A stretch of 64,000 nt of DNA from the NCBI GenBank assembly GCA_927353735.1, contig CAKMIA010000005.1:1-64000 (forward strand). The letters are read 5' to 3'. The translations under genes were made by a program, and so were the position numbers. Positions 44,576-51,936 of this stretch are shown here, in pieces. A model generated the notes under the pieces. It was not told the DNA's origin. It did no database searches and saw nothing but the letters and a program-made list of their open reading frames with translations. Every line of letters begins with the position of its first letter. The first letter of the stretch is position 1. The stretch comes from an uncultured Veillonellaceae bacterium. Lineage in GTDB: Bacteria > Bacillota > Negativicutes > Veillonellales > Dialisteraceae.

Positions 44576-44740
44576 TCAGATGCGGAGCAGCTCCTGCCAG
44601 AAGAAAAGGAAGAGCGCCGTCCAGAAGCCGGAGGCGGCCAGACTTTTTTCCAGTGAAAATTCTCTGGAAGCACAGAGCATGAGAAGCAGGAAAAAAATGC
44701 CGACGGCAAGGAAGCTTTGCAGTACAGCAGATGCGATCAT
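44576..44740 (-). CDS. Small hydrophobic membrane protein (54 residues)
   Basis: The frame begins MIASAVLQSFLAVGIFFLLLM and ends FLFFWQELLRI. It has two hydrophobic stretches (about 4-24 and 37-50) separated by SREFSLEKSLAASG, consistent with a two-helix membrane peptide. AAAGGAG lies 8 nt upstream of ATG 44740, and an extended -10 (TGG-TACACT, 44771-44766) precedes it. No family is recognised. Its place upstream of the P-type ATPase suggests a possible small accessory protein, but this is inference. Confidence 0.6.
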   Translation of the reverse strand: MIASAVLQSFLAVGIFFLLLMLCASREFSLEKSLAASGFWTALFLFFWQELLRI

Positions 44741-44859
44741 GGATGGTTCTCCTTTCGTTTCTGACAGTGTACCATATTTTGCCGGCGGGGGAAATTGCGG
44801 GGATATGGAAAAGTTTCAAAACCGGATTTTTTAAGGGAAAATAGTATACCTAAAAATCA

Positions 44860-44888
44860 TTCAAACATGAGTAAAAATGTGATATAGT
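44860..44888 (+). promoter_or_regulatory. Promoter of the glutamate dehydrogenase gene
   Basis: TTCAAA (44860-44865) and TATAGT (44883-44888) are 17 bp apart, in an A/T-rich segment. Confidence 0.55.
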
Positions 44889-44950
44889 AAATGCGGGCAA
44901 CGGACAGGAATGCTCCTGCCGGCCCCTGATTTTCAGAAGAGGTGAAACCA

Positions 44951-46207
44951 ATGGCCAATTACAATCCCTATGAAAACATGCTGCATGTCCTGGACAAGGC
45001 AGCGGAAAAGCTGGGCATGGCAAAAAATGAATATGAATTTGTGCGGTATCCCGAAAGGGAACTCACAGTGAGCCTCCCTATCGTCATGGATGACGGACAT
45101 GTGGAGGTTTTTTCCGGTTACCGCGTGCAGCACAGCACGGCCCGCGGCGCGGCGAAGGGGGGCATCCGCTTCCATCCCGCTTCGGATGAAAACGAAGTGA
45201 AGGCGCTGGCGGCATGGATGTCCATCAAGAACGCCATCGGCAATATCCCCTACGGCGGCGCGAAGGGCGGCATCAAGGTGGACCCGAAGAAGCTTTCCCA
45301 GAGAGAGCTCCAGCGCCTCACCCGCACGTACGTGCGCCGCATCGCTCCGTTCATCGGCCCCGATAAGGATGTACCGGCGCCGGACGTGAATACGAATGCG
45401 CAGATCATGGCGTGGATCGCCGATGAATACAGCGCCGTCACCGGCGAATGGACCCCGGGCGTCGTCACGGGCAAGCCCATCGTCACCGGCGGCTCCCTCG
45501 GCCGCAATGAAGCGACCGGCCGCGGCCTCACCTATACCCTCGAGACCTGGTGCGAAAAGAAAGGCATCGCCATGGATTCCCTCACGCTGGCCGTGCAGGG
45601 CTTCGGCAACGTGGGCAGCGTGGGCTCGCTCCTCATGCACCGCGCGGGCGTGAAGGTCATCGCCATCGGCGATATCGACGGCTCCCTCTACAATCCGAAC
45701 GGCATCGATGTGGAAAAGGCCTATGTCTATGCCAATTCCCACGGCCGCTCCCTCAAGGGCTACGAGGAAGAAGGGGCGACGGTCATCCCCAATGAAGAGC
45801 TGCTGAAGCTCCCCGTGGACGTACTCTTCATGGCCGCGCTGGAAAACCAGCTCCATGCAGGCACCATGGAAGGGGTCAAGGCCAAGGTGATCCTCGAAGG
45901 CGCCAACGGCCCGACCACGGAAGAAGCGGACGATTACTTTGAAGCCAAGGGCATCGAGGTGCTGCCGGACGTCATGTCCAATGTGGGCGGCGTCGTCGGC
46001 TCCTACTATGAATGGGTGCAGAACAAGACCGGCCTCTACTGGACGGAGGAGGAATACAACGCCCGTCTGAAGGACAACATGAGACGGTCCTATGAGGACG
46101 TGGACGCCATCCGTCAGGAATACCACGTGACCTATCGCCTCGCGGCGTACATGCTGGCGCTGAAGCGCATCGTGGAAGCCCAGAATATGCGGGGATTCCT
46201 CGGCTGA
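44951..46207 (+). CDS. gdhA: Glutamate dehydrogenase
   Basis: 418 residues. Reversible oxidative deamination of glutamate to 2-oxoglutarate and ammonia, linking amino-acid fermentation to KorAB. Substrate-site lysines are in GAAKGGIRFHP and PYGGAKGGI (catalytic K105). The Rossmann domain has VQGFGNVGS, and AAL..NQLH and EGANGPTT follow. Length and sequence fit the hexameric small GDH class; NAD versus NADP use is not decided here. Start ATG 44951 is preferred over GTG 44942, since AAGAGGTG precedes it. Confidence 0.95.
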   Translation: MANYNPYENMLHVLDKAAEKLGMAKNEYEFVRYPERELTVSLPIVMDDGHVEVFSGYRVQHSTARGAAKGGIRFHPASDENEVKALAAWMSIKNAIGNIPYGGAKGGIKVDPKKLSQRELQRLTRTYVRRIAPFIGPDKDVPAPDVNTNAQIMAWIADEYSAVTGEWTPGVVTGKPIVTGGSLGRNEATGRGLTYTLETWCEKKGIAMDSLTLAVQGFGNVGSVGSLLMHRAGVKVIAIGDIDGSLYNPNGIDVEKAYVYANSHGRSLKGYEEEGATVIPNEELLKLPVDVLFMAALENQLHAGTMEGVKAKVILEGANGPTTEEADDYFEAKGIEVLPDVMSNVGGVVGSYYEWVQNKTGLYWTEEEYNARLKDNMRRSYEDVDAIRQEYHVTYRLAAYMLALKRIVEAQNMRGFLG

Positions 46208-46230
46208 TCCATAAGCAGGAATAAAAAGAA

Positions 46231-46262
46231 AACGCATCTCCCGGATGGGGGATGCGTTTTTT
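46231..46262 (+). terminator. Terminator of gdhA
   Basis: A 12-bp stem with near-perfect pairing (46231-46242 with 46247-46258) and a T-run. Confidence 0.88.
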
Positions 46263-46290
46263 GCGTGCCCGGCGGGGAAAAGGGCACAGA

Positions 46291-46314
46291 AAAACGCCCC
46301 GCCGGAGCGGAGCG
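46291..46314 (-). terminator. Terminator of the LivJ-type gene
   Basis: On the minus strand CGCTCC (46314-46309) pairs with GGGGCG (46300-46295), followed by TTTTT. Confidence 0.65.
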
Positions 46315-46324
46315 CTTTTCAAAA

Positions 46325-47470
46325 TTACAGGGTGACGGCATTGTAGCGGCCGTTTTCGATTTTGAGGAGGACCAGATCCACCTGGGGATCGCCGCTGTTC
46401 GAGAAGGTCATCTTGCCGCAGACCCCGTCGAAGTCCTTCATGGAGGCGAGGGCATCGCGGACCTTCTTCGTGTCCGTGGTGGTGCCGGCCTGCTTCACCG
46501 CCGCCGCGGCGAGGTAGGCGGAATCATAGGCGCAGGCAGCGAAGTTGTCCGGTTCATGGCCGTATTTGGCGGTGAAGTTCTTCACGAATTCCTTCGTATG
46601 GGCGCTGTCCCGGTCCGCAGACCACATGCAGGACACGTACACATTGTCCGCTGCATCGCCGGCGATGCGGATGAGCTCGGGAGAAACGAAGCCGTTATCG
46701 CCGAGGACGGGCTGGTTCATGCCCATTTCGCGCATCTTCTTCAGGATGAGCGCTCCTTCCTGATAGTAGCCTGCGACGATGACCACGTCGGGATTGGCGT
46801 GCTGGATCTTCGTGAGCTGGGCGGAGAAATCGCTGTCCTTGTCGGCGAAGGTCTCGTCGGCCACGATGGTCACACCGGCCTTTTCGAGGGATTCCTTGAA
46901 GATGTTGTACGCGGAGACCTGATGCTCGTTATTGTGGGAGTAGAGCAGCGCCGCCGTGCGGTAGCCCAGCAGCTTGTGAGTCTTTTCCACCGTCTGTGGG
47001 ATATTTTGCGATTCCGGCACGCAGTTGCGGAAGAGATATTCGCCGCCGTCGGTCAGGCCTTCCGCGGTGGTCGCCGCGCCGAGGAGCGGGATGTGCGCCT
47101 GCTCGAAGATGGGAGCGACGGCTTTATATTCGCCGGAGATGAGCGGTCCCACCACGAGGAGCTTCTTGCCGGAGACCATCTTCTGGGCGGCTGCCACAGC
47201 CTGTGCGACCACGCCCTTGGTATCGACCATTTCCACCTCGAAATGATAATCGCCCTTCTGATTCAGTTCTTCAATGGCCATGTCGAAGCCTTCCTTTTCC
47301 GCGAGGCCGTAGGCGGCGACGCCGCCGGTGGTTCCGTTCAGGAAGCCGAGCTTGACCGTTTTTTCACTGGCGGAGCCCTTATCTCCGCCGCCGCACCCTG
47401 CCAGTCCTGCGCAGGCTGCGGTCACGAGCAGTGCCGCACCGAATACTTTCCATGCCTTTTTCCAGTTCAT
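46325..47470 (-). CDS. Branched-chain amino-acid-type ABC substrate-binding lipoprotein (LivJ family)
   Basis: 381 residues. A lipoprotein signal with lipobox LAGCG, then a type-I periplasmic-binding fold (about 35-381): VKLGFLNGTTGGVAAYG, VVGPLISGEYKAVAPIFEQ, PLLGAATTAEGL, VIVAGYYQEGALILKKM. LivHMGF components are not in the window, so it may serve a distant transporter. The start at 47470 follows AAAGGAGG. The long leader carries two T-box modules, so expression responds to uncharged tRNA. Confidence 0.93.
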   Translation of the reverse strand: MNWKKAWKVFGAALLVTAACAGLAGCGGGDKGSASEKTVKLGFLNGTTGGVAAYGLAEKEGFDMAIEELNQKGDYHFEVEMVDTKGVVAQAVAAAQKMVSGKKLLVVGPLISGEYKAVAPIFEQAHIPLLGAATTAEGLTDGGEYLFRNCVPESQNIPQTVEKTHKLLGYRTAALLYSHNNEHQVSAYNIFKESLEKAGVTIVADETFADKDSDFSAQLTKIQHANPDVVIVAGYYQEGALILKKMREMGMNQPVLGDNGFVSPELIRIAGDAADNVYVSCMWSADRDSAHTKEFVKNFTAKYGHEPDNFAACAYDSAYLAAAAVKQAGTTTDTKKVRDALASMKDFDGVCGKMTFSNSGDPQVDLVLLKIENGRYNAVTL

Positions 47471-47525
47471 ATTGATTTCCTCCTTTTGAAAACTGACCCC
47501 TGATCCCAAAAGAGGGTACAAAAAA

Positions 47526-47555
47526 GCCTCCGCCTGCCCAACGGCAGACAGAGGC
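47526..47555 (-). terminator. T-box terminator 2
   Basis: GCCTC/GAGGC and CTGCC/GGCAG stems with a run of six T on the minus strand, directly upstream of the LivJ-type gene. Confidence 0.85.
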
Positions 47556-47655
47556 GACTTGCGCGGTACCACTCTGTACTATACTCAGGAACACGGGAAA
47601 TGTCCGGCGGGCGGCTGCGCTTCGGAGGGCCGGGCCCTGGTCTCCAAAAGAAAAC

Positions 47656-47683
47656 GCCTCCGTCCGGTTTCCCGGACAGAGGC
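47656..47683 (-). terminator. T-box terminator 1
   Basis: A 12-bp stem with one mismatch (47656-47667 with 47672-47683) followed by TTTTCTTTT on the minus strand. Confidence 0.85.
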
Positions 47684-47908
47684 GGCTTGCGCGGTACCAC
47701 TCTGCATTATGCTCTACGGCACTGGATATTTCCTGGTGCTCTGTCCGTAACGGGGACTGCCGGCTCCGCCTACTCCTTCTTTCGGCAGAGAAGCTCCCGA
47801 GTGATTGTCCGCCGTTCATCCGCACCGGTTTTCACCGCCCACCGGCTCTCTGCAGCTCTCATAAACAGCTTTCGTCTCGTTCATCGCTTGTATTGTTGTG
47901 ATGAGTGC

Positions 47909-47937
47909 ATTCTACCGGATGGATGCATTTCTGTCAA
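47909..47937 (-). promoter_or_regulatory. Promoter of the T-box/LivJ unit
   Basis: On the minus strand TTGACA (47937-47932) and TAGAAT (47914-47909) are 17 bp apart. Transcription starts near 47902. Confidence 0.8.
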
Positions 47938-48004
47938 GATGTGAGAAGATTTTTTTCTAAAAAACGGACATTTTCTTTTTCTTCCGGAAAAAGGCCGTTT
48001 CTTT

Positions 48005-48033
48005 TTGCATTGTCAGCAGGAAAGGTATATAAT
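48005..48033 (+). promoter_or_regulatory. Promoter of the Bcr/CflA exporter gene
   Basis: TTGCAT (48005-48010) and TATAAT (48028-48033) are 17 bp apart. Confidence 0.7.
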
Positions 48034-48077
48034 ATCTGACACAAACTTATAAAAAAGTCTGCGTTTTTTCAAAAATG

Positions 48078-48107
48078 CTGCCGGAACGGCAGTGTTTTAT
48101 TTTTTTT
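48078..48107 (+). terminator. Attenuator-like hairpin before the Bcr/CflA exporter gene
   Basis: A 6-bp CTGCCG/CGGCAG stem (48078-48083 with 48087-48092) with GAA loop, then TGTTTTATTTTTTTT. It lies in the leader about 20 nt before the ribosome site of 48128. Confidence 0.55.
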
Positions 48108-48127
48108 CAAAAGAAAGAGAGGAATTT

Positions 48128-49315
48128 ATGGGAGACCTGTGTTTGCTTGCATTTCTCGGAATGATTTCTGCAATGTCGCCGCTTTCGACGGATATGTATC
48201 TGCCGGGGCTGCCTCAGCTCCAGGCGGACTTCGGCGTATCCGCCTCGCTGGCGCAGCTGACGCTGACCATGACCATGGCCGGCATGGCCATCGGGCAGGT
48301 GGCCGGCGGGCCGCTGGCGGACCGGTACGGACGGAAGGGCCCGCTCCTTCTGGGGATGGTGGGCTTCTTCCTCATGTCCACCGCGTGCTACCTGGCAGAA
48401 AGCATTTACTGGTTTCTCGCTTTCCGGTTCGCCCAGGGCTTCTGCGGCGCCTTCGGCATCGTGATCTCCCGTGCCATCGCCCGTGACGTGCGTTCCGGTG
48501 CGGAGCTGATGAAATTCCTGGCCATCCTGATGATGGTGCACGGCCTGGCGCCGGTGCTGGCCCCGGTCTTCGGCGGACAGCTCCTGCTCTTCATGCCCTG
48601 GCGCGGCGTCTTTGCGGTCCTCGCCGGCATCGGCCTGCTGCTCACGATCTTTACGCTCATCTATAAGGAAACGCTTCCGAAGGACAAGCGCATTCCCAGC
48701 ATCGCCGGAAGCTTCGGCAGCTTCATCGAGCTGCTCCACGATCGGTATTTCCTCGGCCACTGCCTCGTACAGTGCTTCGTATTCGGCAGCTTCTTCTCCT
48801 ATCTGGCGGGATCGTCCTTCCTCTTTCAGAATGTATACGGCGTATCCGCCCAGACCTTCAGCTTCATCTTCGGCAGCATCGGGCTGGGCCTCATGATCCT
48901 CGGCTCCCTGCCGGCGAAGATGGCCGGCGCCGTGGAAGGCGTGGTCATGCTGAAATGGGCACTCATCGTGCCGGTCGGCGGCAGCATCCTGCTCCTGGCA
49001 GGCTTCTTCCTCGATGCGCCCATCTGGTACACCGTGCCGGTGCTCTTCACCACCATCGTTCCCATGTCCGTCATGGGGGCCTCCAGCATCGCCCTGGCGC
49101 TCTCGAAGCAGGGCAAGAATGCAGGCAGCGCTTCCGCTCTGCTGGGCTTCTTCTCCATGATCCTCGGCGGCGCGTGCATGCCGGTGGTAGGCATCGCGGG
49201 CGACCATACGGCCATCCCCATGGGCTGCCTCATGGTGGCCGGCTATGCACTGGCTCTCCTTTCCTTCTACCGCCTCATCGCTCCCTATCATCATCGGGAA
49301 CTTCACCAGCGCTGA
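48128..49315 (+). CDS. Bcr/CflA-family multidrug exporter (MFS)
   Basis: 395 residues, 12 membrane helices. The N-terminal ISAMSPLSTDMYLPGLPQLQ is the Bcr/CflA signature. GGPLADRYGRKGPLL is MFS motif A and RFAQGFCGAFGIVISRAIARD the drug-proton antiporter segment. It likely exports small drugs or metabolites in exchange for protons. The start at 48128 follows GAGAGG; an upstream in-frame start at 48092 lies in the leader hairpin. Confidence 0.92.
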   Translation: MGDLCLLAFLGMISAMSPLSTDMYLPGLPQLQADFGVSASLAQLTLTMTMAGMAIGQVAGGPLADRYGRKGPLLLGMVGFFLMSTACYLAESIYWFLAFRFAQGFCGAFGIVISRAIARDVRSGAELMKFLAILMMVHGLAPVLAPVFGGQLLLFMPWRGVFAVLAGIGLLLTIFTLIYKETLPKDKRIPSIAGSFGSFIELLHDRYFLGHCLVQCFVFGSFFSYLAGSSFLFQNVYGVSAQTFSFIFGSIGLGLMILGSLPAKMAGAVEGVVMLKWALIVPVGGSILLLAGFFLDAPIWYTVPVLFTTIVPMSVMGASSIALALSKQGKNAGSASALLGFFSMILGGACMPVVGIAGDHTAIPMGCLMVAGYALALLSFYRLIAPYHHRELHQR

Positions 49316-49322
49316 GCCGGCC

Positions 49323-49349
49323 GCAGGTCCTTCGGGACCTGCTTTTTTT
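49323..49349 (+). terminator. Terminator of the Bcr/CflA exporter gene
   Basis: A perfect 8-bp stem (49323-49330 with 49335-49342), TTCG loop and seven T. Confidence 0.93.
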
Positions 49350-49375
49350 GTGGCCCGGAGCGGGGCCGTTCCCGG

Positions 49376-49402
49376 GACCGTCCTTTCTTGACGGTCTTTT
49401 TT
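49376..49402 (+). terminator. Second hairpin with T-run, overlapping a promoter
   Basis: A GACCGTC/GACGGTC stem (49376-49382 with 49390-49396) and TTTTTT. Its 3' arm contains the -35 of the next promoter. Confidence 0.65.
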
Positions 49403-49416
49403 CTTTGAAATATACT
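49388..49416 (+). promoter_or_regulatory. Promoter of the B3/B4-exonuclease-ogt operon
   Basis: TTGACG (49388-49393) and TATACT (49411-49416) are 17 bp apart. The leader is very short, about 15 nt before ATG 49438. Confidence 0.75.
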
Positions 49417-49437
49417 GAAATGACAGGAGGAAATCAT

Positions 49438-50211
49438 ATGAAATTCACCATAGATCCGATCATTTTTGAATTGTTTCCCGATTTCAATGCGGGACTGGTG
49501 GCGATGAAGGGCATCGACAATCTCGTGCAGGACCGGGATATCGAAGCGTTCCTGCGCCATGCGAGCCTCGAGGCGGGGCTCCTCATGAAGCTGAAGCCGC
49601 TGGCCTCTGACCACGGCGTGCGTTCCTACCGGGACGTGCTGGAAAAGCTCGGCGCCGAGGGCGTGCCTGCCATGGAGCGGGTCATCCGGGAGCTGGGCGA
49701 GCACATCGCCGCAGAGCAGCAGGCCGCGCTGGCCGGACAGGCGGAAAAACGCGGTCCGGGAAGCGTCACGGGCCTCATCGGCGACACGGCGCTGCCGCGC
49801 ATCAATCCCGTGCGGGATCTCGCCCGCGGGGCGGAGCTGCAGTTCCGCCTGCCTGTCTTTGCCTTTGACATGGGCGATGAGAGCGAGCCTCTCATGCTCC
49901 GCAGGGCAAAGGAAGGGGACGCATTCACCGATGGGAACGGCGCGGAACAGGCACCGGAGGCGGAGGAGATCCTCTTCGCCATGGGGAGCGGCGTCTCCGT
50001 GCGTCATTTCTTCTGCGAGGAAGGGACGGCCGGCGCGGTCGTGCCGGAGACCCGCAATGTGCTCGTGGTGCTTCCCTGCTTCGGCGCCACCCGGCGGAAG
50101 GCCATGTCTGTCCGCAATGAGCTGGCCCGCCGCATGAAGGACTCTTTCGGCCGGACCGCGGAGACCGCCTGGCTCGACAGCAGGACCACGGAATTCGTCT
50201 CGGAAATCTGA
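49438..50211 (+). CDS. B3/B4 tRNA-binding-domain protein (PheT-related)
   Basis: 257 residues. It resembles free-standing B3/B4 domains of phenylalanyl-tRNA synthetase beta chains: LFPDFNAGLVAMKGIDN, INPVRDLARG and FAFDMGDESEPLMLRRA. Such proteins are candidate trans-editing or tRNA-binding factors, but the function is not settled. AGGAGG lies 8 nt upstream. It is first in a three-gene operon; the next gene starts 1 nt after its stop. Confidence 0.85.
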   Translation: MKFTIDPIIFELFPDFNAGLVAMKGIDNLVQDRDIEAFLRHASLEAGLLMKLKPLASDHGVRSYRDVLEKLGAEGVPAMERVIRELGEHIAAEQQAALAGQAEKRGPGSVTGLIGDTALPRINPVRDLARGAELQFRLPVFAFDMGDESEPLMLRRAKEGDAFTDGNGAEQAPEAEEILFAMGSGVSVRHFFCEEGTAGAVVPETRNVLVVLPCFGATRRKAMSVRNELARRMKDSFGRTAETAWLDSRTTEFVSEI

Positions 50212-50212
50212 A

Positions 50213-50806
50213 ATGCGGTACGCAGCCATTGATTTCGAGACGGCCAATTATGAGAGGGCCAGCGCGTGCTCGCTGGGCATCGTCGTATCGGACGGGACCA
50301 GGGTGACAGACGAGTGGTATCACCTCATCCGACCGCCGAAAATGCTTTTCGACGAGGGCTGCATGCGGGTGAACCACATCCGTCCGGAAATGGTGGAGGA
50401 GGAGCCGGAATTTCCCGCCTTCTGGGAGGAGATCGCCTCCCGGCTGGAGGGGCGCGTGGTCTTTGCCCACAATGCGCCCTTCGATATGGGCGTGCTGGGG
50501 GCGATGCTTGACTGGTATGACCTGCCGGATCTGCATTTCCGCTACGGCTGTACGGTGAAGCTCTCCCGCGCGCTCTGGCAGGATATGGAAAATCACCGCC
50601 TGAATACGGTGGCGGGCCTGCTGGGCTTTTCCTTCCAGCATCATCAGGCATTGGCCGATGCGGCAGCCTGCGAATATATCGTGCGGGCAGCGCTGAAAAA
50701 GACGAACACCGCCACGGTGGAGGACATGATGGCCGCCACGGGACAGAAGCTCACTTCGTTCCGTGTGAAGCGCACCCACCGTCCGGCGGCGCTGTTTGAG
50801 GAATAG
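50213..50806 (+). CDS. DnaQ-like 3'-5' exonuclease
   Basis: 197 residues of the DEDDh family. ExoI is YAAIDFETANYERASAC (D and E metal ligands), ExoII is VVFAHNAPFDMGVL, and ExoIII is HHQALADAAAC (H and D). It resembles the epsilon-type exonuclease domain but is stand-alone and not fused to a polymerase or helicase. It probably takes part in repair or nucleic-acid turnover, in line with the downstream ogt. It starts 1 nt after the B3/B4 stop. Confidence 0.92.
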   Translation: MRYAAIDFETANYERASACSLGIVVSDGTRVTDEWYHLIRPPKMLFDEGCMRVNHIRPEMVEEEPEFPAFWEEIASRLEGRVVFAHNAPFDMGVLGAMLDWYDLPDLHFRYGCTVKLSRALWQDMENHRLNTVAGLLGFSFQHHQALADAAACEYIVRAALKKTNTATVEDMMAATGQKLTSFRVKRTHRPAALFEE

Positions 50807-50816
50807 GAGGCGTTCT

Positions 50817-51278
50817 GTGGATCACTGTGTCATTGAAACGCCGGCAGGCCGGCTCTGCATCTGGGAGCTCCGGGGATGCATCACGGAGTGCGCCTGGGTG
50901 ACGGCGCCCCTGCGGGCTCCGGAAACACCGCTTCTGGTGAAGGCCGCGCAGGAAGTGGACGAATATTTCAAAAAGGCGCGGCGCACCTTTGACCTGCCGC
51001 TGGCTGCGCCGGGCGGGGACCTGGAGCAGAAGGTGTGGCAGGCGGTGATGCAGATTCCCTACGGCCGGACGGTGACCGCTTCGGCCATCGCGGACAAGGC
51101 CGGCCTCCGCCGGAAGTTCCGCGCCGTGGTGAATGCGTGCGTGAAAAATCCGATTGCCCTGTTCATTCCCTGCCACCGCGTCACTGCAGAGGACGGCGAC
51201 GGCAGCTACGTGGGTGGCCCTGAGGTGAAGCGGGCGCTCTGGGCGGTGGAAGGCATCCGCCGCGGAACGGACCAGTAA
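50817..51278 (+). CDS. ogt: Methylated-DNA-protein-cysteine methyltransferase
   Basis: 153 residues. It removes alkyl groups from O6-alkylguanine by transfer to its own cysteine, C119 in the IPCHRV motif. QKVWQAVMQIPYGRTVTASAIA is the DNA-binding helix-turn-helix region. It starts at GTG 50817, 6 nt after AGGAGG; the open frame extends to a TTG at 50796 inside the exonuclease gene. It is the last gene of the operon. Confidence 0.95.
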   Translation: MDHCVIETPAGRLCIWELRGCITECAWVTAPLRAPETPLLVKAAQEVDEYFKKARRTFDLPLAAPGGDLEQKVWQAVMQIPYGRTVTASAIADKAGLRRKFRAVVNACVKNPIALFIPCHRVTAEDGDGSYVGGPEVKRALWAVEGIRRGTDQ

Positions 51279-51290
51279 AAAACCATAAAG

Positions 51291-51329
51291 AAAAGACCCA
51301 TCCGGGATTTGCGGGATGGGTCTTTTTTT
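51291..51329. terminator. Bidirectional terminator
   Basis: A perfect 9-bp stem (51295-51303 with 51314-51322), seven T on plus and four A on the other side. It separates ogt from the converging TetR gene. Confidence 0.9.
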
Positions 51330-51336
51330 ATGCGCG

Positions 51337-51936
51337 TTATGCGTGTTTTTTCAGGAGCAGGTCCACGTAGCGGTCCAGATTGTTCGGATCGGCGTAGGCC
51401 GGGGAGGCGAGCCCGCCCTTGTTCAGCTCCAGCAGGATCGGAAATTCCAGCGCGGAGATGAGCTGCAGGCTTTTGAGCTCCACGTCCTCCCGGTCGGTGA
51501 GGCCGTAGGTCTCCGCCACGGCGGCGGTGAATTTCGGCCAGCACTGCTCGTAGAGAAAGGTGAGGTAGAGAAAATAGGTGTCGTGCGCCGGCGCAGAGGG
51601 ACAGGACAGCGTCTTGAAGAGCGCCGGGTGCTTCCGGGCGAGCGGGATGTACGCCCGCATGTACCGCCGGAGCCGCTCCTCTGCGGGAAGGCGCGTGTCG
51701 TCCAGACAGGAGACGACGCTCTCCACGTCTCCCATGAGGGTGTCCATGGCGAGGGCGATGAGCTGTTCCTTGGAGCCGAAGTAGTACCGCACGGAGGAAA
51801 TATTCACGTGGGCCTCTCCGGCGATGCGCCGCACCGTGGCGCCGCGGAAGCCCTGCTCGCGGAGGATGCGCGCCGTGGTGTCGATCATGCGCCGGCGGAT
51901 GCGGGACCCTTTCTGGGTGAGCGTCTTTTCCGTCAT
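51337..51936 (-). CDS. TetR-family transcriptional regulator
   Basis: 199 residues. The N-terminal helix-turn-helix (about 10-55) reads MIDTTARILREQGFRGATVRRIAGEAHVN then SSVRYYFGSKEQLI. The C-terminal ligand and dimer domain is typical in size. The ATG overlaps the activase stop by 4 nt, so it is co-expressed with that gene and probably controls the shared promoter. Confidence 0.93.
   Translation of the reverse strand: MTEKTLTQKGSRIRRRMIDTTARILREQGFRGATVRRIAGEAHVNISSVRYYFGSKEQLIALAMDTLMGDVESVVSCLDDTRLPAEERLRRYMRAYIPLARKHPALFKTLSCPSAPAHDTYFLYLTFLYEQCWPKFTAAVAETYGLTDREDVELKSLQLISALEFPILLELNKGGLASPAYADPNNLDRYVDLLLKKHA

Larger units (their letters stand above)
47490..47905 (-). promoter_or_regulatory. 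T-box leader with duplicated antiterminator/terminator module
   Basis: On the minus strand the leader has a long 5' region (about 47905-47715, presumptive Stem I and following helices). A T-box TGGTACCGCG (47699-47690) with terminator (47683-47656) comes next, then a second TGGTACCGCG (47571-47562) with terminator (47555-47526). The two modules share nearly identical sequence from CAGAGTGGTACC through CGCCTCTGTC. Only about 85 nt separate terminator 1 from T-box 2, too short for a second complete Stem I. I cannot assign the specifier codon with confidence; the LivJ-type gene predicts Leu, Ile or Val. Confidence 0.88.

Noticed and set aside
47467..47825. Minus-strand open frames of 77 and 148 codons in the T-box leader
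   Set aside because: They run through T-box and terminator elements, and their similar starts only reflect the duplicated T-box sequence.
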